A DNA stretch of 64,000 bases from Lysobacteraceae bacterium (GTDB lineage: Bacteria > Pseudomonadota > Gammaproteobacteria > Xanthomonadales > Xanthomonadaceae). This document shows positions 18,268-29,027 of this stretch, in pieces. Each line of letters opens with the position of its first letter. Position 1 is the first letter of the stretch. The position numbers and the translations under genes are program-made. The notes under the pieces were generated by a model, which saw only the letters and a list, made by a program, of their open reading frames with translations, made no database searches and was not told the origin of the DNA. The DNA lies in contig JAISFF010000036.1 of NCBI GenBank assembly GCA_031263725.1, positions 24,190 through 88,189 on the forward strand, written 5' to 3'.

Positions 18268-19248
18268 ATGATGGAAGTGACCCTGCCTGTCAGTTTTTTC
18301 GGCAAACTCCCGAGCCGGGGGGATTTCGTCAAGACCTCCGACAGTCACCCGTTGATGATTCTGCTGGATCGCTGGGCAGGCAATGGCCTGGAACTGTTGA
18401 GCAGCAACAGTGACTGGAAACGCTTGTACGACGAATCCAGGCCGTTCAGTTTCGCTTTCCTCGGGTCGCGCAGCAGGCTCGCGATCGCAGGCTATTTCCT
18501 GCCCAGCGCGGATTCGTCGCAACGGCGGTTTCCATTCCTGTCGGCCACCCGCCTGGAAATCTCCGCGCCGCTGGATTTCATCGCGCGCAGCCCGCTGGCG
18601 TTCTCGCGGCTGTGGACCACGCTGGCACGGCTGAGCCAGCAGGTGGTTCAGGCGCAGGAGCCTGCCGAGCAACTGCGTGGCATGTCCGAGGCCGAGCTCC
18701 AGATCGACGCCGCGCCCACCGCTTACGATGCCTGGTTCTTTGATTTTCTGGATACCCAGTCCATCGGTTCCGTCCAGGACATGCTGCAGTCGGCCGGACA
18801 TTCGCAGCTGATGATGAAATGGGCGCTGCCCGCATTGGGCCTGCTGCTGCAGCCCGCATTGACCGGCACCGCGGGGCAGATCGAAAAGGCGTTGTCGCTT
18901 CCGCTGTCGGCCGATCCACTGTACCGGGCCATGGTCGCTACGTTCTGGCTGGATCTGATCTCCGGATTCCTCGAACACTCGGACTATGAGCTGGCCCTGT
19001 TGATCCAGGATTCGGCTGCGCCAAGACTGGTCATCGGCTTCAATGGCGCTGATGGCGCGATCCTGCGCGGATTGCTGGACGAGAGCGTAGGCCGCGAGCA
19101 ACTGATCCGGGTGGATGACGCCGAGTGGGTCAAGGACCAGTTGGAGAATGATTACGCACTCAACAAACTGGTCGGCTATCTCGATCGGGATGAATTTTCG
19201 CTGCGGTCCGCGCGGCAATTCTTCCGCGAGACATTTCTGGGGGCATGA
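18268..19248 (+). CDS. tagF: T6SS accessory/regulatory protein TagF
   Basis: 326 residues. The N-terminus SFFGKLPSRGDFVKT is the hallmark of the TagF (BMA_A0400) family, followed by RPFSFAFLGSRSRLAIAGYFLPSADS-type sequence. Known: in Pseudomonas aeruginosa TagF is a post-translational repressor of T6SS; in other bacteria it antagonises Fha. GGAGTGAGG precedes the start, 4 bases after tssM, and the stop overlaps the next ATG, so it is translationally coupled on the downstream side. No PppA phosphatase domain is fused, and no ppkA or fha gene is in the window. Confidence 0.92.
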   Translation: MMEVTLPVSFFGKLPSRGDFVKTSDSHPLMILLDRWAGNGLELLSSNSDWKRLYDESRPFSFAFLGSRSRLAIAGYFLPSADSSQRRFPFLSATRLEISAPLDFIARSPLAFSRLWTTLARLSQQVVQAQEPAEQLRGMSEAELQIDAAPTAYDAWFFDFLDTQSIGSVQDMLQSAGHSQLMMKWALPALGLLLQPALTGTAGQIEKALSLPLSADPLYRAMVATFWLDLISGFLEHSDYELALLIQDSAAPRLVIGFNGADGAILRGLLDESVGREQLIRVDDAEWVKDQLENDYALNKLVGYLDRDEFSLRSARQFFRETFLGA

Positions 19249-20030
19249 ACATGCGCATACGCGAATTGGGCTTGATGGCGGCGGGACTGGTTCTCGCGGC
19301 AACGCTTGCGCCGTTGCGGGCACAGGCGCCGGCGCCGGTGGTGATCGAAGGGGTCGTTCCGGACGAAGCCACCCGGGCGACATTGCTGACCAGTCTGCGG
19401 GAGCTTTACGGCGCGGACCGGGTGGTTGACCGTCTACGGATCGATAACGTTGTCGCACTGCCCAACTGGGCCGGGAACATCGCCAAGCTGGCCAGCCAGG
19501 AGCTGCGCCAGGTATCTCCCGGCCAGTTGGATGTCAACGGTAACAACGTGCGGATCAGCGGCCAGGTGGCCAACGAGACACAGCGCCAGAACGTCTTGAA
19601 CCATGTGTTGACTTCGCTCAACAGCACATACACCGTCAACGGCAGCGGCCTGCGGGTGGGCGGATCGCCGCAATTGCTGATTGATGAGATTCTGGTCAAC
19701 CGTATCGTCGAGTTCGAGAGCGGCAGCGCCACCCTGACGCCGGTTGGCTTGGCGGTACTGGGTGAACTGCTCGAACCCATGCGGCAACTGGGCGATTCAC
19801 GGGTCGAAATCATCGGCCACACCGACAATGTCGGGCGTCTTGGTGCCAATGTGGCGTTGAGCCGGGCGCGAGCCGAGACGGTGCGTGCGTATTTCCGCCA
19901 GAACGGCATCCCGGATGGGGCAATGAGCGTGTCCGGAGCGGGGCCGGATCAACCCGTTGCCGACAACGGTTCCATCGAAGGGCGCGCCCGCAATCGGAGG
20001 ATCGAGTTCAGAGTGCGCGACCCGCGCTGA
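19245..20030 (+). CDS. T6SS-associated OmpA/BON-domain periplasmic protein
   Basis: 261 residues. A cleavable signal peptide ends near APLRAQA (residue 28). A BON-like region follows (LRIDNVVALPNW through VRISGQVANETQRQNVLNHV), then a C-terminal OmpA peptidoglycan-binding domain (EFESGSATLTPVG, VEIIGHTDNVG, LSRARAETVRAYF, DQPVADNGSIEGRARNRRIEF). The start ATG overlaps the tagF stop (ATGA). Known: OmpA-like T6SS proteins (TagL, TagN or TssL extensions) anchor the apparatus to the cell wall. Inference: this soluble periplasmic version does that here. Confidence 0.88.
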   Translation: MNMRIRELGLMAAGLVLAATLAPLRAQAPAPVVIEGVVPDEATRATLLTSLRELYGADRVVDRLRIDNVVALPNWAGNIAKLASQELRQVSPGQLDVNGNNVRISGQVANETQRQNVLNHVLTSLNSTYTVNGSGLRVGGSPQLLIDEILVNRIVEFESGSATLTPVGLAVLGELLEPMRQLGDSRVEIIGHTDNVGRLGANVALSRARAETVRAYFRQNGIPDGAMSVSGAGPDQPVADNGSIEGRARNRRIEFRVRDPR

Positions 20031-20034
20031 TGGA

Positions 20035-21105
20035 TTAATGGTTCGAACCCTGGCTGGAATCGTCCACATCCAGCAGTTCCTGGAGCTGGGTCAGGATATT
20101 GTCGTCCTTGATGACCCTTCTCAGCCATTCGTGCAGCGGCATTTCGCCCCAGCGGGCGGCTTTGTCGGCCAGATACGCGACCGGACTGTGCGGCTCGGTC
20201 CGGCGGAAGAACTCGGCGACGCGACGCAGCTGCAACAGTGCTTCCCGACGGGAATTGAGCGGGCCGTTGCCGGAGCCGGACTCCTGGGGATCGCCTGAAA
20301 CCGGGCCTGTGATGTCTGTATCGCCATCGTCGCCGATAGCCTCGCCGTCATCCTGAAGGAACATTCCCGCATCCCGTGCCGAACGTTGAACCAGATTGGC
20401 CAGAAACGGCAACTGCTCGCGTGCAGCGCTGAAACTGGGGCCGTCGACGCCAAGGCGAAGGTCGACGGCTGTCTCCAGCGACTGCAGAGCCTGCTGGCAA
20501 TCGAGCAGGGCGTCGATCAGTTCCCGATAGAAATCATGCGATGTCGTGCGGCGCGCGTTTTCAAGTACCTCCAGCGACGGCAGGCCATCGTTGGCGGCCG
20601 CCTGCTCGTCTGGGTTCTTCTGCCTGCGTCTGGCGGTCTCGAAATGCAGGTATCCGAATCCGCCATGCTGGCCTTGGGTCAGCGGGATTTCCTTCATCCA
20701 GTCGATCGAATGGGTTAGCAGCCAACTGAAGTTGCCGATCCGCTGCTCGTAGTCGCCGTCCTCGGCGGTGGGGTAGAGCGTGTCCCAGTACTGATCGCAC
20801 AGGCCGGCGACCAACCGGTATCCGAGAGCCAGCCCCCGGAACCCGTATGTACGCGCCGCCGCTTCCGCGAACCACACGCCCAATTGCAGATCCTTGCTGC
20901 GCTCCTTCAGCAGTTGCGAAGATTGTTGCAATACCGCTGGCCAGTCTGCGGATTTCAGATCGGTGACCCATTCGCCCTGCTCAAGGGTCGGGTCATCACT
21001 GCGTCGGGCGTCTTGGATACGGTCGTATTCAAGCGAGAATGAAAGATCGTCACCGCACGGCCGCTCGGGTGAGATCAGAACAAGCAGGTCGTCCAGTTCC
21101 ACCAT
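20035..21105 (-). CDS. tssA: T6SS assembly protein TssA
   Basis: 356 residues from ATG 21105. The N-terminal ImpA domain is clear (LISPERPCGDDLSFSLEYDRIQDARR, DWPAVLQQSSQLLKERSKDLQLGVWF, GLRD-like AGLCDQYWDTLYP). TssA caps and coordinates tube and sheath polymerisation. The frame is open 39 codons further upstream, but the protein family starts at MVELDDLL. A GAGGA lies about 12 bases before the ATG. The C-terminal part (REALLQLRRVAEFFRRTEPHSPVAYL, EWLRRVIKDD) has the S-P-x-xYL pattern common in short TssA proteins. It is convergent with the OmpA-like gene (4-base gap). Confidence 0.93.
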   Translation of the reverse strand: MVELDDLLVLISPERPCGDDLSFSLEYDRIQDARRSDDPTLEQGEWVTDLKSADWPAVLQQSSQLLKERSKDLQLGVWFAEAAARTYGFRGLALGYRLVAGLCDQYWDTLYPTAEDGDYEQRIGNFSWLLTHSIDWMKEIPLTQGQHGGFGYLHFETARRRQKNPDEQAAANDGLPSLEVLENARRTTSHDFYRELIDALLDCQQALQSLETAVDLRLGVDGPSFSAAREQLPFLANLVQRSARDAGMFLQDDGEAIGDDGDTDITGPVSGDPQESGSGNGPLNSRREALLQLRRVAEFFRRTEPHSPVAYLADKAARWGEMPLHEWLRRVIKDDNILTQLQELLDVDDSSQGSNH

Positions 21106-21466
21106 GGCTGACAGTATCCTCGAACGGGATATGCTGATTCTAGCTTGCATCGGCCCCGATTGCAGCGTGTGGCGGCGGGGCCCGCATCGAGATAGCCGAT
21201 CGGCCGATTTGTCCAGGATCACCCTGCGTCCCGTTAGCGTTGGGGGCCATCATCAGTCCCTCGGCTGAGCGGAGGACTGCGGACCGGCTTTGCTTTCCGC
21301 ATGGTCAAGGAACCCTGGCACTCGCACATGTGCAAACGATAGCGCTTTTGACGGGGTGTCCCATGTGTTGGCGGATCTTGACACGCGGCTCCTCTGCCAT
21401 TGCTTGCCCCAGCCGATGAGTCCATAATTGATATGCAGCCTTGCGATGGCTGTATGGTTTTTCTGT

Positions 21467-21588
21467 TACAATTCAAATGATTAGGCAATGATCGCCAGTC
21501 TCCTTTGGGGAGTCGATCGTATAACAGCTCATGGCTTAATCAAGCATGAGAAAAAGATGAAAAGTCCGCGCTGCGGGCTTTTTATTTT
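21467..21588 (+). ncRNA. Candidate structured small RNA upstream of the nuo operon
   Basis: Three hairpins are stacked without an ORF. The first is at 21490-21518 (GATCG/CGATC outer stem with an inner CTCC/GGAG stem). The second is at 21528-21550 (CTCAT-GCTT pairing with AAGC-ATGAG, one bulged G, AATC loop). The third is a U-tailed terminator at 21561-21588. A TACAAT hexamer at 21467-21472 could be its -10 element, but no good -35 at the right spacing is visible. It could instead be the 3' end of an unseen longer transcript. Confidence 0.45.
21561..21588 (+). terminator. Rho-independent terminator upstream of nuo promoter
   Basis: AAAGTCCGC (21561-21569) pairs with GCGGGCTTT (21573-21581), with one G-U pair and a 3-base loop, followed by TTATTTT. 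Insulates the nuo promoter from upstream transcription. Confidence 0.85.
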
Positions 21589-21635
21589 GGGAGCCAGGGA
21601 AAACAGCGTGCGTGACGTTGGAACGACTAAAAAAG

Positions 21636-21665
21636 TTTACTCCTGAGTTCGCAAACCGCTACAAT
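21636..21665 (+). promoter_or_regulatory. Probable sigma70 promoter of the nuo operon
   Basis: TTTACT (21636-21641) and TACAAT (21660-21665) are separated by 18 bases. Transcription would start near 21672, giving a leader of about 258 bases before nuoA. The long leader leaves room for regulation, but no named riboswitch was recognised. Confidence 0.55.
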
Positions 21666-21929
21666 CCTCTGGCTCTGATGCGGATCGATCGAACAGCGTT
21701 GGATCGATATCGCAGTATGCGATTCAGACGCGAAAGCCCCTTTATTCGCAGGTGAATCGATAGTTTGGCAAGTGGTCGCTGCGAAGGGCGCAGGTCGTTC
21801 TTCGAAGTGAGGTGACATGGCCCTTGCCTCGGTGAGCACAACGTTATCGCGACGTGAAGCTGATCGAGCGAGGCGCACCCACGCCTGATACGGGTTTCGT
21901 ATCGGCAGAGGCATAGAGAGAACCATTAC

Positions 21930-22286
21930 GTGTTGGCTCAATATCTCCCGACCCTGTTGTTCCTGATTGTCGCCACGGGTCTTGGCATACTGCTGGTTGT
22001 CATAGGGCGCACCCTGGGGCCGACCCGGCCCTCTCCGGAGAAACTGTCTCCTTACGAGTGCGGCTTTGAAGCATTCGAAAATGCGCGCATGAAGTTCGAT
22101 GTGCGCTATTACCTGATCGCCATCCAGTTCATCGTCTTCGACCTGGAAATCATCTTCATCATGCCGTGGACGCAGGTATTCCGTGAGCTGGGGCCGCGCG
22201 GCCTGATCACCATGGGACTGTTCGTCGGAATGCTGTTCCTCGGCTTCATCTATGTCTGGAAGAGGGGAGCGCTGGAATGGGAGTGA
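21930..22286 (+). CDS. nuoA: NADH-quinone oxidoreductase subunit A
   Basis: 118 residues with three membrane helices (near 7-27, 60-80 and 90-110). The loop between the first two has the conserved [10 protein letters not shown] segment, and the second helix region reads [17 protein letters not shown]. NuoA is a membrane subunit at the junction of the hydrophilic arm of complex I. Start is GTG with GAGAGA upstream. First gene of the nuo operon; overlaps nuoB by 10 bases. Confidence 0.97.
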   Translation: MLAQYLPTLLFLIVATGLGILLVVIGRTLGPTRPSPEKLSPYECGFEAFENARMKFDVRYYLIAIQFIVFDLEIIFIMPWTQVFRELGPRGLITMGLFVGMLFLGFIYVWKRGALEWE

Positions 22287-22864
22287 GCCAGACTTTCGGC
22301 ACGTTCGGCCGGTTGATGAACAACCCGTATCCGGAAGGGCGGCTGGACGACATCCTGCGTCCCGACGGTGACAATCCGCTGCTCGAGAAAGGCTTCGTCA
22401 CCACCAGCGTCGATGCGTTGATGAACTGGGCGCGGACCGGATCGATGTGGCCGGTCACGTTCGGCCTGGCCTGCTGCGCCGTCGAGATGATGCATTCGAG
22501 CACGCCGCGTCTGGACATGGACCGCTTCGGCGTGTTCTACCGGCCGACGCCGCGCCAGTCGGATGCGATGATCGTCGCCGGTACCCTGACCAACAAGATG
22601 GCGGCCGCGTTGCGCAAGGTCTATGACCAGATGCCGGAGCCGAAGTGGGTGATCTCGATGGGCAGCTGCGCCAATGGTGGCGGCTACTACCATTATTCCT
22701 ACGCCGTCGTCCGTGGTTGTGACCGGATCGTGCCGGTCGATGTCTATGTCCCCGGATGTCCGCCGACGGCCGAAGCGCTGGCTTACGGCATTCTGCAATT
22801 GCAGAAGAAGATCTGGCGGACGCAAACCATCGCCCGTAAACCCAAACGATCGGCGGAGCCATGA
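22277..22864 (+). CDS. nuoB: NADH-quinone oxidoreductase subunit B
   Basis: 195 residues. Carries the ligands of the terminal 4Fe-4S cluster N2: the twin cysteines in LACCAVEMM, the Cys of MGSCANGGG and the Cys of [11 protein letters not shown]. NuoB passes electrons to quinone at the NuoB/NuoD interface. The start lies inside nuoA, and the stop overlaps nuoC by 4 bases. Confidence 0.98.
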   Translation: MGVSQTFGTFGRLMNNPYPEGRLDDILRPDGDNPLLEKGFVTTSVDALMNWARTGSMWPVTFGLACCAVEMMHSSTPRLDMDRFGVFYRPTPRQSDAMIVAGTLTNKMAAALRKVYDQMPEPKWVISMGSCANGGGYYHYSYAVVRGCDRIVPVDVYVPGCPPTAEALAYGILQLQKKIWRTQTIARKPKRSAEP

Positions 22865-23622
22865 CAGAGCAGACATCCTCTTTCAGCGAACGCCTCCGGG
22901 CCCGTTTTCCCGGCATGGCCGTTTCCGTGGCGCAACCGCGTGGCGAAGTCACGCTGGAAGTTGCCGCCAGTGCGTGGCACGGAACCTGTCGGTTGCTGCG
23001 TGACGAATTCGGCTTCGAGCAGCTCAGCGATCTGTGCGGGCTTGATTACCTCGGTTACGGCAGCGACGAATGGGATACCGGGAAGGCGACCTCGGCGGGT
23101 TTCAGCCGTGGCGTGGAAGGCAAGTCGACCGGGCGTCTGGCCTGGGGCGACAAACTGAGCATGGAAGACGATCAGAAGATCGTGCCGATACCGGTGCCGC
23201 AGCGCCGTTTCGCGGTCGTTGCGCAGCTGATTTCCTATCAGCGCAACCAGCGGCTGCGGGTGCGTTGCCGTGTCGATGACAACGAATTGCCCGTGGTCGA
23301 TTCGATCACCGATATCTGGCCGGGCGTCAACTGGTTCGAGCGCGAGACTTTCGATCTGTTCGGCATCGTGTTCCGGGGCCATCCGGATTTGCGCCGGATC
23401 CTGACCGACTACGGTTTCGTGGGGCATCCGTTCCGCAAGGATTTCCCGTTGATCGGCAATGTCGAAGTACGTTACGACGAGGAGAAGCAGCGCGTGATCT
23501 ATGAGCCGGTCGCCTCGGTGGTGCCCAGGGTCGGGGTGGCGCGCGTGGTTCGCGAGGACGCGCGTTATCAGACGGCGTTCGAAGACGAAAAGCAGCGCAA
23601 TCAGGGAGGAACGGAGAAATGA
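22861..23622 (+). CDS. nuoC: NADH-quinone oxidoreductase subunit C
   Basis: 253 residues (30-kDa subunit). The conserved C-terminal block is present as [36 protein letters not shown] (split across residues about 155-190), followed by HPFRKDFPL. It helps assemble the quinone-binding arm with NuoD. Separate from nuoD here, unlike the fused NuoCD of Escherichia coli. Overlaps both neighbours by ATGA. Confidence 0.97.
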   Translation: MTEQTSSFSERLRARFPGMAVSVAQPRGEVTLEVAASAWHGTCRLLRDEFGFEQLSDLCGLDYLGYGSDEWDTGKATSAGFSRGVEGKSTGRLAWGDKLSMEDDQKIVPIPVPQRRFAVVAQLISYQRNQRLRVRCRVDDNELPVVDSITDIWPGVNWFERETFDLFGIVFRGHPDLRRILTDYGFVGHPFRKDFPLIGNVEVRYDEEKQRVIYEPVASVVPRVGVARVVREDARYQTAFEDEKQRNQGGTEK

Positions 23623-24929
23623 ACGAGTCCGTCCGCCAGTCCGGTCAGGCGTTCGCCAGCAATCCTGCGGAACGCCAGCAGGAAATCCGTAATTTCACGG
23701 TCAACTTCGGTCCCCAGCATCCGGCCGCGCACGGTGTGTTGCGCCTGATCCTGGAAATGGACGGCGAGATCGTGATGCGCGCCGATCCGCATATCGGCCT
23801 GCTGCATCGCGGAACGGAAAAGCTGGCCGAATCCAAGACCTTCAACCAGTCGATCGGCTATATGGACCGGCTGGACTACGTTTCGATGATGTGCAACGAG
23901 CATGCCTACGTGCGCGCGATCGAAGCGTTGCTGGGCATCGAGGCGCCGGAGCGTGCGCAGTGGATCCGCACGATGTTCGACGAGATCACGCGCATCCTGA
24001 ACCACCTGATGTGGCTGGGTTCCAACGCGCTCGATCTCGGCGCGATGGGCCTGATGCTGTACACCTTCCGCGATCGCGAAGAGCTGATGGACGCCTACGA
24101 GGCGGTATCCGGCGCGCGCATGCATGCTGCGTACTACCGTCCGGGCGGCGTATACCGCGACCTGCCGGATCACATGCCCAAGTACAAGGAATCCCCTTGG
24201 CGCAAGGGCGCCAAGCTCAAGCAGATGAACGCGGCGCGCGAAGGCACGATGCTCGACTTTCTTGAGTGGTTCACCCAGGTCTTCCCGGGCCGGGTCGACG
24301 AATACGAAACCCTGTTGACCGACAACCGCATCTGGAAGCAGCGTACCGTCGATATCGGCATCGTTTCTCCGGAAATGGCCAAGGCGTGGGGCATGACCGG
24401 CGCCATGCTGCGCGGTTCCGGCATCGAATGGGATCTGCGCAAGAAGCAGCCCTATGCGCGCTACGATCGGGTCGAGTTCGATGTGCCGATCGGCAGCAAT
24501 GGCGATTGTTACGACCGCTATCTGATCCGCATCCAGGAGATGCGCCAGTCTAACCGCATCATCAGGCAGTGCATCGATTGGTTGCGCGCCAACCCGGGGC
24601 CGGTGATCGTCGAGGACCTGAAGGTCGCGCCGCCCCGCCGCGAGCAGATGAAGCGCGACATGGAAGCGCTGATCCATCACTTCAAGCTGTTCAGCGAGGG
24701 CTACTGCGTTCCCGTCGGCGAGACCTACCAGGCAGTCGAAGCGCCCAAGGGCGAGTTCGGCTGCTACCTGGTGTCAGACGGCGCCAACAAACCTTTCCGG
24801 GTTCACCTGCGTGCACCGGGTTTTGCGCATCTGTCCTCGATCGATGCGGTGGTGCGTGGCTACATGTTGGCGGACGTGGTGGCCATGATCGGAACTTATG
24901 ATCTCGTGTTTGGTGAGGTGGATCGATGA
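23619..24929 (+). CDS. nuoD: NADH-quinone oxidoreductase subunit D
   Basis: 436 residues (49-kDa subunit). Signature [15 protein letters not shown] with the quinone-site His pair, then [14 protein letters not shown], and the C-terminal [39 protein letters not shown] typical of this subunit (split into two segments). Binds quinone with NuoB. Coupled by 4-base overlaps to nuoC and nuoE. Confidence 0.98.
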   Translation: MNESVRQSGQAFASNPAERQQEIRNFTVNFGPQHPAAHGVLRLILEMDGEIVMRADPHIGLLHRGTEKLAESKTFNQSIGYMDRLDYVSMMCNEHAYVRAIEALLGIEAPERAQWIRTMFDEITRILNHLMWLGSNALDLGAMGLMLYTFRDREELMDAYEAVSGARMHAAYYRPGGVYRDLPDHMPKYKESPWRKGAKLKQMNAAREGTMLDFLEWFTQVFPGRVDEYETLLTDNRIWKQRTVDIGIVSPEMAKAWGMTGAMLRGSGIEWDLRKKQPYARYDRVEFDVPIGSNGDCYDRYLIRIQEMRQSNRIIRQCIDWLRANPGPVIVEDLKVAPPRREQMKRDMEALIHHFKLFSEGYCVPVGETYQAVEAPKGEFGCYLVSDGANKPFRVHLRAPGFAHLSSIDAVVRGYMLADVVAMIGTYDLVFGEVDR

Positions 24930-25453
24930 AAGCCACTGGTAATTTCGAAAGTGCCCGCAACGCCGATCCGATGGTCGTGCTCAGCGACGAGACGCGCGCC
25001 CGTATCGACCATTGGTTGACCAAGTTTCCGGCCGACCGCAGGCGTTCGGCGGTGATCCAGGGCCTGCATGCGGCGCAGGAGCAGAATGGCGGCTGGTTGA
25101 CCGACGAGCTGATCGCGGCCGTGGCCAACTACCTCGAACTGCCGCCGGTGTGGGCATATGAAGTGGCCACCTTCTACACCATGTTCGAAACCACGCCGGT
25201 CGGCCGCCACAATGTGGCGATCTGCACCAATATCAGCTGCTGGCTCAATGGCGCCGAAGACCTGGTCAAGCACGCCGAAAGGAAACTGGGCTGCAAGCTC
25301 GGTGAAACCACCGCCGATGGCCGGGTCTATCTGAAGCGCGAAGAAGAATGCGTGGCCGGCTGCAGCTGTGCGCCGGTGGTCATGGTGAACGGTCGCTACC
25401 ACGAGCGCATGACCCCGGAGAAAGTCGATGAATTGCTGGACGGGCTGGAGTGA
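24926..25453 (+). CDS. nuoE: NADH-quinone oxidoreductase subunit E
   Basis: 175 residues. Thioredoxin-fold subunit carrying the 2Fe-2S cluster N1a. The ligands are the Cys residues in [13 protein letters not shown] (pattern CxxxxC) and in [18 protein letters not shown]. It partners NuoF in the NADH dehydrogenase module. Overlaps nuoF by 4 bases. Confidence 0.97.
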   Translation: MKATGNFESARNADPMVVLSDETRARIDHWLTKFPADRRRSAVIQGLHAAQEQNGGWLTDELIAAVANYLELPPVWAYEVATFYTMFETTPVGRHNVAICTNISCWLNGAEDLVKHAERKLGCKLGETTADGRVYLKREEECVAGCSCAPVVMVNGRYHERMTPEKVDELLDGLE

Positions 25454-26793
25454 GCGACGACATGGCACATCATGAGACGACAGGTCCGGTAGGCCCGCCG
25501 CCGAAAGAGCACCAGGTGGTCTATACCACGCTGCATTTCGACAAGCCCTGGTCCTATGAGAACTATCTGAAGACCGGCGGCTACCAGGCGCTGCGCAAGA
25601 TCCTCGGAGAGAAGATCGCACCGGAGCAGGTGATCGAGATGGTCAAGCAGTCGGGCCTGCGCGGGCGCGGCGGCGCGGGCTTTCCGACCGGCCTGAAGTG
25701 GAGCTTCATGCCCAAGGGCGTCATGCAGAAGTACATGCTCTGCAATTCCGACGAATCGGAGCCGGGCACCTGCAAGGATCGCGACATCCTGCGTTACAAC
25801 CCGCATTCGGTGATCGAAGGCATGGCGATCGCCTGCTATGCCACCGGTACCACGGTCGGCTACAACTACATGCGCGGCGAGTTCCATCACGAGCCGTTCG
25901 AACACTTCGAAGAGGCGTTGAAGGAAGCCTATGCCAATGGCCTGCTGGGCAGGAACGTCCTGGGCAGCGGCGTCGATATCGACATCTATGCCGCGCTTGG
26001 CGCTGGCGCGTACATCTGCGGCGAAGAAACCGCGCTGATGGAATCGCTGGAGGGCAAGAAGGGACAGCCGCGCTTCAAGCCGCCGTTCCCGGCCAGTTTT
26101 GGCCTGTATGGCAAGCCCAGCACGATCAACAACACGGAAACCTATGCTTCGGTCCCCGCGATCATCCGCAATGGCCCGGAGTGGTTCCTGGGGTTGAGCA
26201 AGACCAAGAACGGTGGCCCGAAGATCTTTTCGGTTTCCGGCTGCGTGCAGCGCGGCGGCAATTTCGAGGTGCCGCTGGGCACCACGTTCGATGAGCTGCT
26301 GGAGATGGCCGGCGGCCTGCGTCCGGGCCGCAAGCTGAAGGGCGCGATTCCCGGCGGTGTATCGATGCCGGTACTGCGTGCCGGGGAACTGGCGGGCTTG
26401 CAGATGGATTACGACACGCTGCGCAATCTGGGCACCGGCCTGGGTTCGGGCGCGATCGTCGTGCTGGACGACAGCGTGTGCTGCGTCAAGTTCACCTGCC
26501 GCATTTCGCAGTTCTTCCACAAGGAATCCTGCGGACAGTGCACGCCCTGCCGCGAAGGCACGGGCTGGATGCATCGGATCCTGGAGCGCATCGTCGCCGG
26601 CAAGGGCACGATGGCGGATCTGCACCAGTTGCGCATCGTGGCTGGCCAGATCGAAGGCCATACCATTTGCGCCTTCGGTGAAGCGGCCGCCTGGCCGGTG
26701 CAGGGTTTCCTCCGCCAGTTCTGGGACGAATTCGAGTATTACGTGAGGAACGGCCGTTCCATGGTTGACGCGAAACTGGAGAAAGCGGCATGA
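25450..26793 (+). CDS. nuoF: NADH-quinone oxidoreductase subunit F
   Basis: 447 residues from GTG 25450 (GTGA overlap with nuoE); an ATG four codons later is an alternative. Contains the NADH-binding [16 protein letters not shown] and the FMN-binding [19 protein letters not shown] region. The N3 4Fe-4S ligands are in [11 protein letters not shown], with the fourth Cys in [12 protein letters not shown]. Site of NADH oxidation. Confidence 0.98.
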   Translation: MSDDMAHHETTGPVGPPPKEHQVVYTTLHFDKPWSYENYLKTGGYQALRKILGEKIAPEQVIEMVKQSGLRGRGGAGFPTGLKWSFMPKGVMQKYMLCNSDESEPGTCKDRDILRYNPHSVIEGMAIACYATGTTVGYNYMRGEFHHEPFEHFEEALKEAYANGLLGRNVLGSGVDIDIYAALGAGAYICGEETALMESLEGKKGQPRFKPPFPASFGLYGKPSTINNTETYASVPAIIRNGPEWFLGLSKTKNGGPKIFSVSGCVQRGGNFEVPLGTTFDELLEMAGGLRPGRKLKGAIPGGVSMPVLRAGELAGLQMDYDTLRNLGTGLGSGAIVVLDDSVCCVKFTCRISQFFHKESCGQCTPCREGTGWMHRILERIVAGKGTMADLHQLRIVAGQIEGHTICAFGEAAAWPVQGFLRQFWDEFEYYVRNGRSMVDAKLEKAA

Positions 26794-29027
26794 GCGCGCA
26801 GCCAGTGAATCCCAATATTCCACCGGATCATGTTGGCATCGAAATCGACGGCAGGCCGTTGGTGGTGCCGAAAGGCACGATGATCGTGCAGGCTGCCGAC
26901 AGGGCCGGCATCCCGGTTCCGCGTTTCTGCTATCACGAGAAGCTGTCGATCGCGGCGAACTGCCGCATGTGCCTGGTCGAGGTGGAGAAGTCGCCGAAGA
27001 CGGTGCCGGCCTGCGCTACGCCGGTCAACGACGGCATGAAGGTGTTCACCCGCAGCGAGAAGGCGTTGAAATCGCAGCGTGGCGTGATGGAATTCCTGCT
27101 GATCAACCATCCGCTGGATTGCCCGGTCTGCGATCAGGGCGGCGAATGCGAACTGCAGGACACCTCGCTGGGTTATGGCCGCGCCTACAGCCGCTTCGTC
27201 GAACAGAAGCGCGTCGTGCCCGACGAGGATATCGGCCCGCTGGTGGCCACCGAGATGACGCGCTGCATCCAGTGCACGCGCTGCATCCGCTTCACCGCCG
27301 AGATTGCCGGCACCTGCGAACTGGGCGGCATGTATCGCGGCGAGAACCTGCAGATCGGCACTTACGACGGCAAGCCGCTGACGACCGAACTTTCGGGCAA
27401 TGTCGTCGATGTCTGCCCCGTGGGCGCGCTGACCAACCGGGTATTCCGGTTCAGGGCGCGTCCCTGGGAACTGATCGCGCGCGAGTCGCTGGGCTATCAC
27501 GACCCGATGGGTTCCAACCTCTATCTGCACATGCATCGCAACCAGGTCGTGCGCGTGGTACCGCGTGACAACGAAGCGGTCAACGAATGCTGGCTGTCCG
27601 ATCGTGACCGCTATTCGCATCAGGGCCTGTATTCCGATGACCGCGCGTTGCAGCCGCTGAAGAAGGTCGGCGATACCTGGCAGGAAGTCTCCTGGAACGA
27701 AGCCCTGGCTTCGGCGGTCGGGATACTGCGGCAGCATCGCGGCGACGATCTCGGCGTGCTGGTGCATCCGGCCACCTCCAATGAAGAAGGCATCCTGCTG
27801 GCCAAGCTCGCCGAGGGACTGGGCACGGGCAATCTGGATCACCGCATCCAGAACCGCGACTTTTCCGATGGCGCCGTTGCCGAACCCTTCGCATTGCCGC
27901 TTGCCGATATCGAGCAGGCCGATGTGGTCGTATTGGTCGGTGCGCAACTGCGTCATGAGCTGCCGTTGCTGCACGCGCGCCTGCGCAAGGCGCAGCGCAA
28001 GCACAACACGCGGATTCATGTGCTCAACCCGGTCGATTTCGATTTCACTTTCGAACTCGCTGGCAAGCACATCGTGCCGCCGTCCAGATTCGCGGAAGTG
28101 CTGGCCTCGGCCGGATTGCGCGATGCGTTGAAGGGAGCGGTGCGGCCGGTCGTGATCGTGGGCGGCATTGCCGAGAACCATCCGCAGGCGGCTTCCATCC
28201 GCGCGGCAGTACGGGATTTCGCCGCCGCCGCCAACGCGGCGCTATGCCGTATTCCGCAAGGCGCCAACGCCGTTGGCCTGGCCCGCAGCGGAGTATTGCC
28301 GCGGGTACGCGATGTGGCGGGCATGCTGCGCGAGCGCAGGGCGGCCTACGTGCTTTATGGCATCGAACCAAGCCTGGATTTCGCCGATACCGCCGGCGCG
28401 CTGAAGGCGCTGAAGACGGCCAGAGTGGTGGCTTTCAGCCATTACGCCTGTGCTTCCACCCGTGATGTGGCGGATGTGATCCTGCCCATCGGCGCGTTGC
28501 CTGAAATCGAAGCGACTCTGACCAATCTCGATGGACGGGATCAGTCCGCACGTGCCGGCGGCACACTGCCGGGATCGGTTCGGGATGGCTGGCGCGTACT
28601 GCGCGCGCTGGGCGGCGAACTCGAACTGCCCGAGTTCGAATTCAACGATTTGTCCGCTGTACGGGCGATGCTGAAGAATGTTTCCAGGGTCGAACCGAGC
28701 AAGGGCGCTGCGCCGGCCGCATCCGGCGAGGGGCTGGAACTGGCGGTTGCGCCGGGCATCTATCGGACCGATGCGATCGTGCGTCGCGCCGCCGCGTTGC
28801 AGGCGCATCCGTTGAACCGGGCACCGGGTATCGTGATGAATCCCGAGGACGCGGCCGCTGCGGGTATCGAAGCCGGCAAGATGGTCAAGGTTTCTTCCGG
28901 CGCCGGCGTGGCGACATTGCCGGTCCGGCTGGATACGCGCATCGCCCGCAACGTGGTCTGGGTCGAAAGTGGCCATGGCGCGACATCTCCGCTGGGCGGG
29001 GGCTGGGTCAAGGTGGTGAACGCATGA
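26790..29027 (+). CDS. nuoG: NADH-quinone oxidoreductase subunit G
   Basis: 745 residues. The N-terminal 2Fe-2S ferredoxin domain has [19 protein letters not shown]. It is followed by the HxxxCxxCxxxxxC cluster region ([18 protein letters not shown]) and the 4Fe-4S region [17 protein letters not shown] with a later [10 protein letters not shown]. The remainder is a molybdopterin-oxidoreductase-like domain that in complex I has no cofactor. Passes electrons from NuoF towards NuoI and NuoB. Overlaps both neighbours by 4 bases. Confidence 0.97.
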   Translation: MSAQPVNPNIPPDHVGIEIDGRPLVVPKGTMIVQAADRAGIPVPRFCYHEKLSIAANCRMCLVEVEKSPKTVPACATPVNDGMKVFTRSEKALKSQRGVMEFLLINHPLDCPVCDQGGECELQDTSLGYGRAYSRFVEQKRVVPDEDIGPLVATEMTRCIQCTRCIRFTAEIAGTCELGGMYRGENLQIGTYDGKPLTTELSGNVVDVCPVGALTNRVFRFRARPWELIARESLGYHDPMGSNLYLHMHRNQVVRVVPRDNEAVNECWLSDRDRYSHQGLYSDDRALQPLKKVGDTWQEVSWNEALASAVGILRQHRGDDLGVLVHPATSNEEGILLAKLAEGLGTGNLDHRIQNRDFSDGAVAEPFALPLADIEQADVVVLVGAQLRHELPLLHARLRKAQRKHNTRIHVLNPVDFDFTFELAGKHIVPPSRFAEVLASAGLRDALKGAVRPVVIVGGIAENHPQAASIRAAVRDFAAAANAALCRIPQGANAVGLARSGVLPRVRDVAGMLRERRAAYVLYGIEPSLDFADTAGALKALKTARVVAFSHYACASTRDVADVILPIGALPEIEATLTNLDGRDQSARAGGTLPGSVRDGWRVLRALGGELELPEFEFNDLSAVRAMLKNVSRVEPSKGAAPAASGEGLELAVAPGIYRTDAIVRRAAALQAHPLNRAPGIVMNPEDAAAAGIEAGKMVKVSSGAGVATLPVRLDTRIARNVVWVESGHGATSPLGGGWVKVVNA

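Larger units (their letters stand above)
21106..21929. promoter_or_regulatory. 824-base intergenic region between tssA and nuoA
   Basis: No protein gene was found. It should hold the leftward tssA promoter. It does hold a set of stem-loops ending in a strong terminator (21490-21588), a sigma70-like pair for nuo (21636-21665) and a nuo leader of about 260 bases. No tRNA could be folded here, although some relatives carry one upstream of nuoA. Confidence 0.7.

Noticed and set aside
21106..21929. A tRNA gene or secG remnant upstream of nuoA, as seen in some relatives
   Set aside because: No cloverleaf, no GGTTCAAATCC-type T-arm and no SecG-like frame could be found.
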